Shown piece by piece: positions 1 to 6,723 of a stretch of 64,000 nt of DNA (positions within the stretch are counted from its first letter, which is position 1; every line of letters starts with the position of its first letter). The stretch comes from Paenibacillus dendritiformis (lineage in GTDB: Bacteria; Bacillota; Bacilli; Paenibacillales; Paenibacillaceae): contig NZ_OX216966.1 of NCBI RefSeq assembly GCF_945605565.1, forward strand, positions 2,341,001 to 2,405,000. Direction: 5' to 3'. A program made the position numbers and the translations under genes. The notes beneath the pieces are model-generated. The model saw only the letters and a list, made by a program, of their open reading frames with translations, was not told where the DNA came from and did no database searches.

Positions 1-2
1 AC

Positions 3-1964
3 GGGACTTCATCCGAGACGGAAGCCTTGATGCGAATGGTATTAACGCAGTTCGAGAACTATGTCCATATGTCGAAGAAAGTGACACCGGAGACGCTGAC
101 GGCCGTGACCGATATTTCGGAGCCGGGGCGTCTGGCGGATGTCATCGCCAGCCATCTCCCGTTGAAGATGAAGGATAAGCAGGAGCTGCTCGAGACCGTC
201 TCCGCCGCCGGGAGGTTGAACAAGCTGCTCCAAATGCTGAACAACGAGAGCGAAGTGCTGGAGCTGGAGAAGAAGATCAACCAGCGCGTCAAGAAGCAGA
301 TGGAGAAGACGCAAAAAGAATATTATTTGCGGGAGCAGATGAAGGCGATTCAGAAGGAGCTCGGCGACAAGGAAGGACGTGCCGGCGAGATCGAGGAGCT
401 GCGTTCGCAGCTGGCTGAACTGGAAGCCCCCGACAAGGTGAAGGACAAAATCCAGAAGGAAATCGATCGTCTGGAGAAGATGCCTTCCACTTCGGCGGAA
501 GGATCGGTAATCCGCAACTATATTGACTGGTTATTCCTTATTCCATGGTCCAAGCGCACGGAAGACGATCTTGACCTCCACAAGGCGGAATCCATCCTGG
601 ATGAAGATCATTACGGCCTTGATAAGCCGAAGGAGCGGGTGCTGGAGTATTTGGCTGTGCAGCAGATGGTGAAGCGGATGAAGGGCCCGATCCTGTGTCT
701 GGTTGGCCCTCCGGGTGTCGGGAAGACTTCGCTTGCCCGCTCCATCGCCAAGTCGCTCGGGCGCCAGTTCATTCGCATCTCGCTCGGCGGCGTGCGCGAT
801 GAAGCGGAGATCCGCGGCCATCGGCGCACCTATGTGGGGGCGATGCCAGGACGCATCGTGCAGGCGATGAAGAATGCAGGGACGATGAACCCGGTCCTGC
901 TCCTAGACGAGATCGACAAGATGGCTTCCGATTTCCGCGGTGATCCGGCTTCCGCCCTGCTAGAGGTGCTGGATCCGGAGCAGAATAATGCGTTCAGCGA
1001 TCACTTTGTCGAGCTGCCGGTCGATTTGTCTCATGTCATGTTCGTAACGACGGCCAATGCAGTACATAATATTCCGCGTCCGCTGCTGGACCGGATGGAG
1101 CTGATCTCGCTCTCGGGATATACGGAGCTGGAGAAGCTCGAGATAGCGTCCCGCCATCTGCTGCCGAAGCAGAAGCGGGAGCATGGGTTCGAAGACGAGC
1201 AGCTGCATGTCGAAGAAGGCGTCGTGCGCCGGGTCATCCGGGAATATACCCGGGAGGCTGGCGTAAGGCAGCTGGAGCAGCAGTTAGCCGCGCTGTGCCG
1301 CAAAGCGGCGCGGATGATTGTATCGGATGGCGTAACGGAAGTGACGATTCAAGCCGATGAGCTAACCGACTACTTGGGCGTTCCCAAATACCGTTATGGC
1401 CTGGCGGAGCAGCATAATCAGGTGGGTACGGTCACCGGACTGGCCTGGACGGAGGTTGGCGGCGACACCCTCAATGTTGAAGTGAGCGTCGTGCCGGGCA
1501 CCGGCAAGCTGCTGCTGACCGGCAAGCTGGGCGACGTGATGAAGGAATCCGCCCAGGCCGCGTTCAGCTACATCCGTTCCAGAGCAGCCGAATTCCATCT
1601 GGAATCCGATTTCCATGAGAAGGCCGACATTCATATTCACGTGCCCGAAGGAGCGATTCCGAAGGACGGCCCGTCGGCGGGAATTACGATGGCGACGGCT
1701 CTCGTCTCGGCGCTGACGAACCGCTATGTCTCGAAAGATGTGGCGATGACCGGGGAGATTACGCTCCGCGGCCGGGTTCTGCCGATCGGGGGCTTGAAGG
1801 AGAAGTCACTTGCCGCTTTGCGCGCCGGCATCAAGACCGTCATTTATCCAGCTGAGAATATGCGGGACTTGAACGATATACCGGAGAGCGTGCGCCAAGA
1901 GATGACATTCATACCGGCGGCGCACATGGATGAAGTGCTGCAGCATGCCTTGCTGGCGCAGTAA
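3..1964 (+). CDS. lon: ATP-dependent protease Lon (LonA), 3' part
   Basis: This is the AAA+ serine protease that unfolds and degrades misfolded and regulatory cytosolic proteins. The frame is open from base 3 with no start, so the gene begins left of the window and most of the N-terminal substrate-binding domain is missing. Visible parts are the end of that domain and its coiled coil (bases 30-500), a Walker A motif GPPGVGKT near 704-727, Walker [10 protein letters not shown] near 895, and the LonA protease domain. The catalytic dyad is Ser in KDGPSAG (codon 1674-1676) and Lys in GGLKEK (codon 1803-1805), with the 43-residue spacing known from E. coli S679/K722. A hairpin terminator follows at 2081. 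In B. subtilis lonA lies directly before ysxC; here 2.3 kb of repeats separate them. Identification is secure. Confidence 0.97.
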   Translation, partial: GTSSETEALMRMVLTQFENYVHMSKKVTPETLTAVTDISEPGRLADVIASHLPLKMKDKQELLETVSAAGRLNKLLQMLNNESEVLELEKKINQRVKKQMEKTQKEYYLREQMKAIQKELGDKEGRAGEIEELRSQLAELEAPDKVKDKIQKEIDRLEKMPSTSAEGSVIRNYIDWLFLIPWSKRTEDDLDLHKAESILDEDHYGLDKPKERVLEYLAVQQMVKRMKGPILCLVGPPGVGKTSLARSIAKSLGRQFIRISLGGVRDEAEIRGHRRTYVGAMPGRIVQAMKNAGTMNPVLLLDEIDKMASDFRGDPASALLEVLDPEQNNAFSDHFVELPVDLSHVMFVTTANAVHNIPRPLLDRMELISLSGYTELEKLEIASRHLLPKQKREHGFEDEQLHVEEGVVRRVIREYTREAGVRQLEQQLAALCRKAARMIVSDGVTEVTIQADELTDYLGVPKYRYGLAEQHNQVGTVTGLAWTEVGGDTLNVEVSVVPGTGKLLLTGKLGDVMKESAQAAFSYIRSRAAEFHLESDFHEKADIHIHVPEGAIPKDGPSAGITMATALVSALTNRYVSKDVAMTGEITLRGRVLPIGGLKEKSLAALRAGIKTVIYPAENMRDLNDIPESVRQEMTFIPAAHMDEVLQHALLAQ

Positions 1965-2080
1965 GGCTAAGCCTAGGCCAGTGCAGCGGGAACCTCAGAA
2001 GAGGTAGCCCAGCAGAGGCCGAGGAAGCGATGGACGCATATTTATCCTAATTGATGAATAGTCGCATACGCACCATCACG

Positions 2081-2114
2081 TACCGTCCGGCACCAATCCG
2101 GACGGTATTTTTTT
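2081..2114 (+). terminator. Rho-independent terminator of lon
   Basis: A 10-bp perfect stem, TACCGTCCGG / CCGGACGGTA, has a 7-nt loop and is followed by a run of seven T. It ends the lon transcript about 56 bp before the first unit of the 51-bp repeat array. Confidence 0.92.
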
Positions 2115-2170
2115 CGATAATAAGATGCTGTTGGTCTGTAGAGGAAAGTGAATAACTTGTCTGCCTTCTT

Positions 2171-3594
2171 ATGGCCAATATCCCCGTCGCGCAGGAAGCG
2201 GGAAGAACCCGGCTACTCCTTATGGTCAATATCCCCGTCGCGCAGGAAACAGAAAGCCCCCGCTTGCTCTTTATGATCAATATCCCCATCGCACAGGAAG
2301 TCGAAAACTCCTGTCTGCTTCTTATGGCCAATATCCCCGTCGCGCAGGAAGCGGGAAGAACCCGGCTACTCCTTATGGTCAATATCCCCGTCGCGCAGGA
2401 AGCGGAAGAACCCCAGCTGCTTCTTATGGCCTATATCCCCGTCGGGCAGGAAGCGGAAGAACCCCAGCTGCTTCTTATGGCCAATATGCCCGTCGCGCAG
2501 GAAGCGGAAGAACCCCAGCTGCTTCTTATTGCCAATATGCCCGTCGCGCAGGAAGCAGAAAGCCCCCCCTTGCTCTTTATGATCAATATCCCCATCGCAC
2601 AGGAAGCGGAAGAACCCTGTCTACTCCTTATGGTCGATATCCCCGTCGCGCAGGAAGCAGAAAGCCCCCGCTTGCTTCTTATGATTAATATCCCCGTCGG
2701 GCAGGAAGCGGAAGAACCCCAGCTGCTTCCTATGGTCGATATCCCCATCGCACAGGAAGCGGAAGAACCCTGTCTACTCCTTATGGTCGATATCCCCGTC
2801 GCGCAGGAAGCAGAGGAACCCCAACTGCTTCTTATGGCCAATATCCCCGTCGCGCAGGAAGCGGAAGAAGCCCGGCTACTCCTTATGGTCAATATCCCCG
2901 TCGCGCAGGAAATAGAGGAACCCCAGCTGCTTCTTATGGCCAATACCCCCGTCGGGCAGGAAATAGAGGAACCCCAGCTGCTTCTTATGGCCAATATCCC
3001 CGTCGGGCAGGAAGCGGAAGAACCCCAGCTGCTCCTTGTGGTCGATATCCCCGTCGCGCAGGAAGCAGAAAGCCCCCGCTTGCTCTTTATGATCAATATC
3101 CCCATCGCACAGGAAGCGGAAGAACCCTGTCTACTCCTTATGGTCGATATCCCCGTCGCGCAGGAAGCAGAAAGCCCCCGCTTGCTCTTTATGATCAATA
3201 TCCCCATCGCACAGGAAGCGGAAGAACCCTGTCTACTCCTTATGGTCGATATCCCCGTCACGCAGGAAGCAGAAAGCCCCCGCTTGCTTCTTATGATCAA
3301 TATCCCCGTCGCGCAGGAAGCGGAAAAACCCCGGCAGCTTCTTATGGTCGATATCCCCGTCGCGCAGGAAGCGGAAAAACCCCAGCTGCTTCTTATGATC
3401 AATTTCCCCGTCGCGCAGGAAGCGGAAGAACCCCAGCTGCTTCTTATGGCCTATATCCCCGTCGGGCAGGAAGCGTAAGAACCCCGGCTACTCCTTATGG
3501 CCAATATCCCCGTCACGCAGGAAGCAGAGGAACCTGCCTACTCCTTACAGCCAAATATCCCCATAGCACAGGAAAGAGAAATAACTGCGGCAGT
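2171..3594 (+). repeat. 51-bp tandem repeat array (family A, 28 units)
   Basis: About 28 head-to-tail units of 51 bp fill this interval. Each contains a 29-bp core, CCTTATGGTCGATATCCCC + 6 variable bases + CAGG, then about 22 bp ending AAGAACCCC.GCTGCTT or a variant. Units differ at few positions, and two-unit blocks (for example 3057-3158 against 3159-3260) are nearly identical, which indicates recent block duplication. The period is a multiple of three and the unit lacks stops, so long reading frames exist on both strands (2171-3478 on plus; 2431-3402 on minus). Neither has a credible ribosome binding site and both translate only the repeat, so I treat the array as non-coding. The last two units are diverged. 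Confidence 0.93.
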
Positions 3595-3749
3595 TTGTTT
3601 ATGAGGAGTTTCCGATAAAAAATGGGAACGTCAAAGACAGAAGTTTCATTAAATAAGCGAGTGTAATTGGGTTACTTCACCAAATATCCGCTTGCTAACT
3701 TATCGAGAAAGGCGCGAAACTGAAGTGATTTGTTGGGTTGAGGCTCCTC

Positions 3750-4103
3750 CTGACCGTTTGGGATAATGGATAAGAGGAAGGCGTGCCCCTAAGTGCTGGG
3801 GAAAGCTGAGCAAAAGGAAGGTGTGTTCCTGAGAACTGGGGAGACTGAACAAAAGGACGTTGAGCCCCTAAGTGTTGGGGAAAGCTGAATAAAAGGAAGG
3901 CACGTCTCTGAGTGTTGAGGAGACCGGACAAAAGGACGTTGGGCCCCTAAGTGCTAGGGAAAGCTGAGCAAAAGGAAGGTGTGTCCCTGAGAGCTGGGGA
4001 GACTGAACAAAAGGATGTTGTGCCCCTGAGTGCTGTTGAAACTGGAAAAAAGGAAGCAGCACTCCTGAGCGCAAGGGAGACTGCATATAAGGATGCCCGC
4101 GGC
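3750..4103 (-). repeat. 39/40-bp tandem repeat array (family B, 9 units)
   Basis: Nine units of alternating 40 and 39 bp occur here, giving a dimeric period of 79 bp. Read on the minus strand each unit contains CCTTTTGTTCAGTCTCCCC + 6 bases + CAGG. This is the same 29-bp core layout as the array at 2171-3594, matching 20 of 29 positions when one unit of each is compared. The first unit (3749-3777) is intermediate, since its minus strand carries CTTAT and TATCCC as in family A. The two arrays therefore point toward each other. Open frames across the units on both strands lack ribosome binding sites and look fortuitous. Confidence 0.88.
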
Positions 4104-4236
4104 ACGAATCACGGGGCAATAGCGCTGGCCAGAATCAGGCAAGTCACGTCATTGGCTCATGAGCTTGTTTTTGATCTGCTGTATTAAGTGGCTGTCGTAA
4201 AGCAGGCCAGCCGGATTCGCTTAGCCAGGGGGCGCT

Positions 4237-4266
4237 TTGTGCTGAGTGAATGAAGTAGTGTACAAT
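4237..4266 (+). promoter_or_regulatory. Candidate sigma-A promoter for ysxC
   Basis: TTGTGC (4237-4242) and TACAAT (4261-4266) are separated by 18 bp and lie 49 bp upstream of the ysxC start. This is the first good promoter match after the repeat arrays and would let ysxC be transcribed independently of lon. It is a prediction from sequence only. Confidence 0.6.
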
Positions 4267-4314
4267 AGAGGCACGATTAAGACAGATATATACATCGTTA
4301 AGGGAGCACGGAAT

Positions 4315-4938
4315 ATGAAGATTACGAATGCCGAATTCATTATTAGCGCGGTCGGTCCGGCCCAATATCCGGATGACGGTTTTCCGGAGATCGGTCTTGC
4401 CGGCCGTTCCAATGTAGGGAAGTCGTCCCTCATTAATAAGATGATTATGCGTAAAAATCTGGCCCGTACCAGCTCGCAGCCAGGCAAGACTCAGCAGCTT
4501 AACTATTACCGGATTAATGATAGTATGTACTTCGTCGACGTTCCGGGATACGGTTATGCCAAAGTATCCAAAGTGCAGCGCGCCGCTTGGGGCAAAATGA
4601 TCGAGGCTTACTTCCGCGAACGCGACGCGCTGCGGCTCGTGCTGCTCGTCGTCGATCTGCGGCATCCGCCTACCGAGGACGACTGCATGATGCATCAGTG
4701 GCTGACCCATTACGAGGTGCCGGTCGCCGTCGTCGCCACGAAGGCGGATAAAGTGCCGAAGAGCCGCTGGCCCAAGCATTTGAAGCAGGTCCGGACGACA
4801 CTCGGTCTGCACGCGGATACGCCGCTTGTTCTGTTCTCGGCCGAGACCGGGCAGGGCCGGGAGGAGCTGTGGGATATTATTCTGTCTCACCAATCGTCCG
4901 GGGAGACGGAACAAGAGCATTTGCATCCGGATGAATAA
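4315..4938 (+). CDS. ysxC: Ribosome biogenesis GTPase YsxC/EngB
   Basis: This 207-residue TrmE-Era-like GTPase is needed for assembly of the large ribosomal subunit. G motifs are visible in order: G1 GRSNVGKSS (about residues 31-39), the switch region with [10 protein letters not shown]3 DVPGYG, G4 TKAD and G5 SAE. The ATG at 4315 is chosen because GGGAG lies 8 bases before it; the in-frame ATG at 4246 has no ribosome binding site and would add 23 unconserved residues. Position after lon matches Bacillus, although the repeat region intervenes. The length is normal for the family. Confidence 0.95.
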   Translation: MKITNAEFIISAVGPAQYPDDGFPEIGLAGRSNVGKSSLINKMIMRKNLARTSSQPGKTQQLNYYRINDSMYFVDVPGYGYAKVSKVQRAAWGKMIEAYFRERDALRLVLLVVDLRHPPTEDDCMMHQWLTHYEVPVAVVATKADKVPKSRWPKHLKQVRTTLGLHADTPLVLFSAETGQGREELWDIILSHQSSGETEQEHLHPDE

Positions 4939-5113
4939 TTATGCACCTCGGGTGGATAGGCTATCGCCCATAAAATCGGTGATCGCATGCGGGAGACTGC
5001 GCTGGAACAGTTATTTAGTGAGGATCAAGGGAGAAACATTGGCTGAATTCCGGCTGATTGCGATTTTTTCAAAAATCCACTCGTATTTGGCGGCTCGTAA
5101 ACAGGAATTCATT

Positions 5114-5142
5114 TTGACGTTGTAGTATAATAAGAGTATGAT
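5114..5142 (+). promoter_or_regulatory. Candidate sigma-A promoter of the 5178 gene
   Basis: TTGACG (5114-5119) and TATGAT (5137-5142) have an ideal 17-bp spacer and sit 36 bp before the start codon of the next gene. The stretch between ysxC and this promoter (4939-5113) shows no gene with a ribosome binding site. Confidence 0.7.
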
Positions 5143-5177
5143 TTTCAGGCAGTAAAAACGAATTAAGGAGAGTTTTT

Positions 5178-5759
5178 ATGGCTCGGCGGTTAGCCACAGA
5201 GTATGTGAAAGCCAGTTTGCAGTTGACGGAAGCTCAGTTGACCCGATTTTTACAGTCGCTTGCCCTGCATTCCGTTGGGGTAAAAGTATTGGAGAACGGC
5301 AATCAAGAGGTGGTTCTTGAGGACGGCCAGGGTGATGAGATTACCTTCCTGTTCGAGAAGCAAGGCAATCGGTATGTCTGTGTAACGTCTTGCCGCTTGG
5401 TTCATCCGAAATTGACGCAAGTGATGCATAAGCTTGTGGCGACATTCCGTGGCGAAGCGGTAGTCAATCGCATCTTTGCCGGATTTACGATGACTTATTA
5501 TTATGAAGACGGTGCAGTACGCAAGATTGAAGAACGGAAGCATCAAGAGTCGCGTATCATTTACGAGCATAAGGATACCGTACGCGACCTGCAGAAGATG
5601 TTCCAGAAGAACGGCGCGGAGCTTCGAATCGATTCCGTGCAGAAGCAGGTAAATATGCTGCTGGATGAGCGGAATCAGGCGCATTCCACTGAATTAATCC
5701 AACACATCGACGCGCAATTAAGCCGTCTCGCACATCAATTGTTCATACTTGAAGCATAG
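5178..5759 (+). CDS. Conserved hypothetical protein, 193 aa
   Basis: I do not recognise a characterised family. The protein is soluble, has no signal peptide or membrane segment, and divides by eye into three parts. An N-terminal helical part (1-30) is followed by a beta-rich part (about 31-110) and a charged helical C terminus (about 120-193) that looks like a coiled coil. The start at 5178 has AAGGAGAG 6-7 bases upstream and a good promoter 36 bp before it. A terminator follows at 5793, so it is a single-gene transcript between ysxC and speD. No function should be assigned from sequence alone. Confidence 0.75.
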   Translation: MARRLATEYVKASLQLTEAQLTRFLQSLALHSVGVKVLENGNQEVVLEDGQGDEITFLFEKQGNRYVCVTSCRLVHPKLTQVMHKLVATFRGEAVVNRIFAGFTMTYYYEDGAVRKIEERKHQESRIIYEHKDTVRDLQKMFQKNGAELRIDSVQKQVNMLLDERNQAHSTELIQHIDAQLSRLAHQLFILEA

Positions 5760-5792
5760 AAGCATACGATCAAGAGATCATCTTGCTGAAGA

Positions 5793-5828
5793 CCCTGCGC
5801 TCCTTACGGGAGAGCAGGGTTCTTTTGT
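5793..5828 (+). terminator. Terminator after the 193-aa gene
   Basis: CCCTGC pairs with GCAGGG and inner CTCC pairs with GGAG around a short loop. A T-rich tail (TTCTTTTG) follows. It separates the unknown gene from the speD transcription unit. Confidence 0.75.
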
Positions 5829-5887
5829 GCTTGCAGGAAGGACAGGTGACCGTACACAGCAGGCTGACAAGTTGCTGAAAAAAAGGG

Positions 5888-5916
5888 TTGCATTTATGTG
5901 CGGAAGATGTTATTTT
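5888..5916 (+). promoter_or_regulatory. Candidate promoter of speD
   Basis: TTGCAT (5888-5893) and TATTTT (5911-5916) are spaced by 17 bp. If used, the transcript would start near 5923 and carry a leader of about 140 nt that includes the hairpins at 5938-6011. Confidence 0.5.
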
Positions 5917-5937
5917 TAATCTCGTTGAAAACAATAT

Positions 5938-6053
5938 AGGAACCAGGATTCACTCAGGACATTGCATGTTGCGAGAGATTTTTCCCTCGAGAAGTGAATG
6001 ACGTAGGTCCTAGCGGATGAAATTTTTACAACATTTTATTCCTAGGAAGGGGG
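5938..6053 (+). promoter_or_regulatory. Structured speD leader with alternative RBS-covering helix
   Basis: Three nested helices can form. P1 is AGGAACC 5938-5944 with GGTCCT 6006-6011 (six pairs, one bulged A). P2 is ATTCACT 5948-5954 with AGTGAAT 5993-5999 (seven perfect pairs). P3 is CGAG 5972-5975 with CTCG 5986-5989. The P1 3' strand overlaps TCCTAG 6008-6013, which can instead pair with CTAGGA 6042-6047 at the upstream end of the speD ribosome binding site (AGGAAGGGGG 6044-6053). The two states exclude each other, as in translational riboswitches. The pairings are seen in the sequence; switching and any ligand are inference. I do not recognise it as a known class. Confidence 0.45.
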
Positions 6054-6062
6054 AACCGAAAG

Positions 6063-6461
6063 ATGGAATACTCAACTTTCGGAAGACACGTTGCTGTTGA
6101 TACATGGGGAGTCGACTTTGATTTGCTGAATAATGCGGAATATTTGCAGACCCAGCTGGTTGAAGCCGCCGAGGCATGTGGAGCAACCGTCTTGTCCGTT
6201 CAATCCAAGCAGTTTGAACCACAAGGGGCAACCGTCCTTGTCATGTTGTCTGAAAGTCATCTTTCTATCCACACATATCCTGAACGTGGATTTGCAGCCA
6301 TCGATTGTTATACTTGCGGCGAGACCGTCGATCCGCAGTTGGCCATTGATTACCTGGTCTCTGTATTGAAACCGGAACGTACCTATGCCAAGAAGTTGAT
6401 TCGCGGCCTGGGGGAAATGGAAGTCGTCACACCAGACATGAATGTAAAGCAATTCGTATAA
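6063..6461 (+). CDS. speD: S-adenosylmethionine decarboxylase proenzyme
   Basis: The enzyme decarboxylates AdoMet to supply aminopropyl groups for spermidine synthesis. The 132-residue protein is the short prokaryotic form. The self-cleavage motif LSESHLSIHTYPE is intact. Cleavage between Glu64 and Ser65 would generate the alpha chain with its N-terminal pyruvoyl cofactor; His70 and the later CYTCG cysteine are the other conserved residues. The ATG at 6063 has AGGAAGGGGG 9 bases upstream. It is a single-gene unit with its own terminator and an unusually structured leader. No speE is present in the window. Confidence 0.96.
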   Translation: MEYSTFGRHVAVDTWGVDFDLLNNAEYLQTQLVEAAEACGATVLSVQSKQFEPQGATVLVMLSESHLSIHTYPERGFAAIDCYTCGETVDPQLAIDYLVSVLKPERTYAKKLIRGLGEMEVVTPDMNVKQFV

Positions 6462-6473
6462 AATGGCGTTCAG

Positions 6474-6510
6474 CCCGTTTGCCTGCGATGATGCAGGGAA
6501 CGGGTTTTTT
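6474..6510 (+). terminator. Terminator of speD
   Basis: CCCGTTTGCCTGC pairs with GCAGGGAACGGG with small mismatches around a GATGAT loop, followed by a run of T. A typical intrinsic terminator. Confidence 0.88.
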
Positions 6511-6695
6511 TATTTTGCTTTGATTTATCGTCCTATTTTTCTCATTGAATTGGAGGACTTATCCGAATACGATGGTAACAAATAAATGATTTATTCATTT
6601 ATCCGGAGCGGTACATTCTGTTTTGCTCGCCTTCCATCCGATGAGCCTGATTCGTATGGACAGGGAGGGGAAAGCAATCGGTTCCGGGACAGTTT

Positions 6696-6709
6696 TGAAA
6701 ACGCTTTCA
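6696..6709 (+). promoter_or_regulatory. Catabolite-responsive element (cre, CcpA operator)
   Basis: TGAAAACGCTTTCA is a near-perfect 14-bp palindrome matching the Bacillus cre consensus. It lies just upstream of the DUF4855 gene, the first gene of the sugar-use cluster. A possible promoter (TTGAAT 6545-6550, 17 bp, TACGAT 6568-6573) lies further upstream, so CcpA bound here could act as a roadblock. This predicts glucose repression of the cluster. Confidence 0.8.
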
Positions 6710-6723
6710 TTTAAGCGTACAAC

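Noticed and set aside
2431..3402. Minus-strand protein of 323 residues rich in Ser, Ile and Arg
   Set aside because: It is a pure translation of the 51-bp repeat, has no ribosome binding site, and is open only because the unit has no stop in that frame.
2171..4103. CRISPR array
   Set aside because: The repeats are regularly spaced, but the segments between the cores are themselves repeated, not unique. The core varies between units, and no cas gene is in the window.
3951..4187. Small plus-strand frame over the 39/40-bp repeats
   Set aside because: It is mostly repeat translation, without a start signal, and the dimeric period of 79 bp is not a multiple of three.
4826..5125. Small plus-strand frame after ysxC
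   Set aside because: It starts inside ysxC in another frame, has no ribosome binding site, and runs over the gap only by chance.
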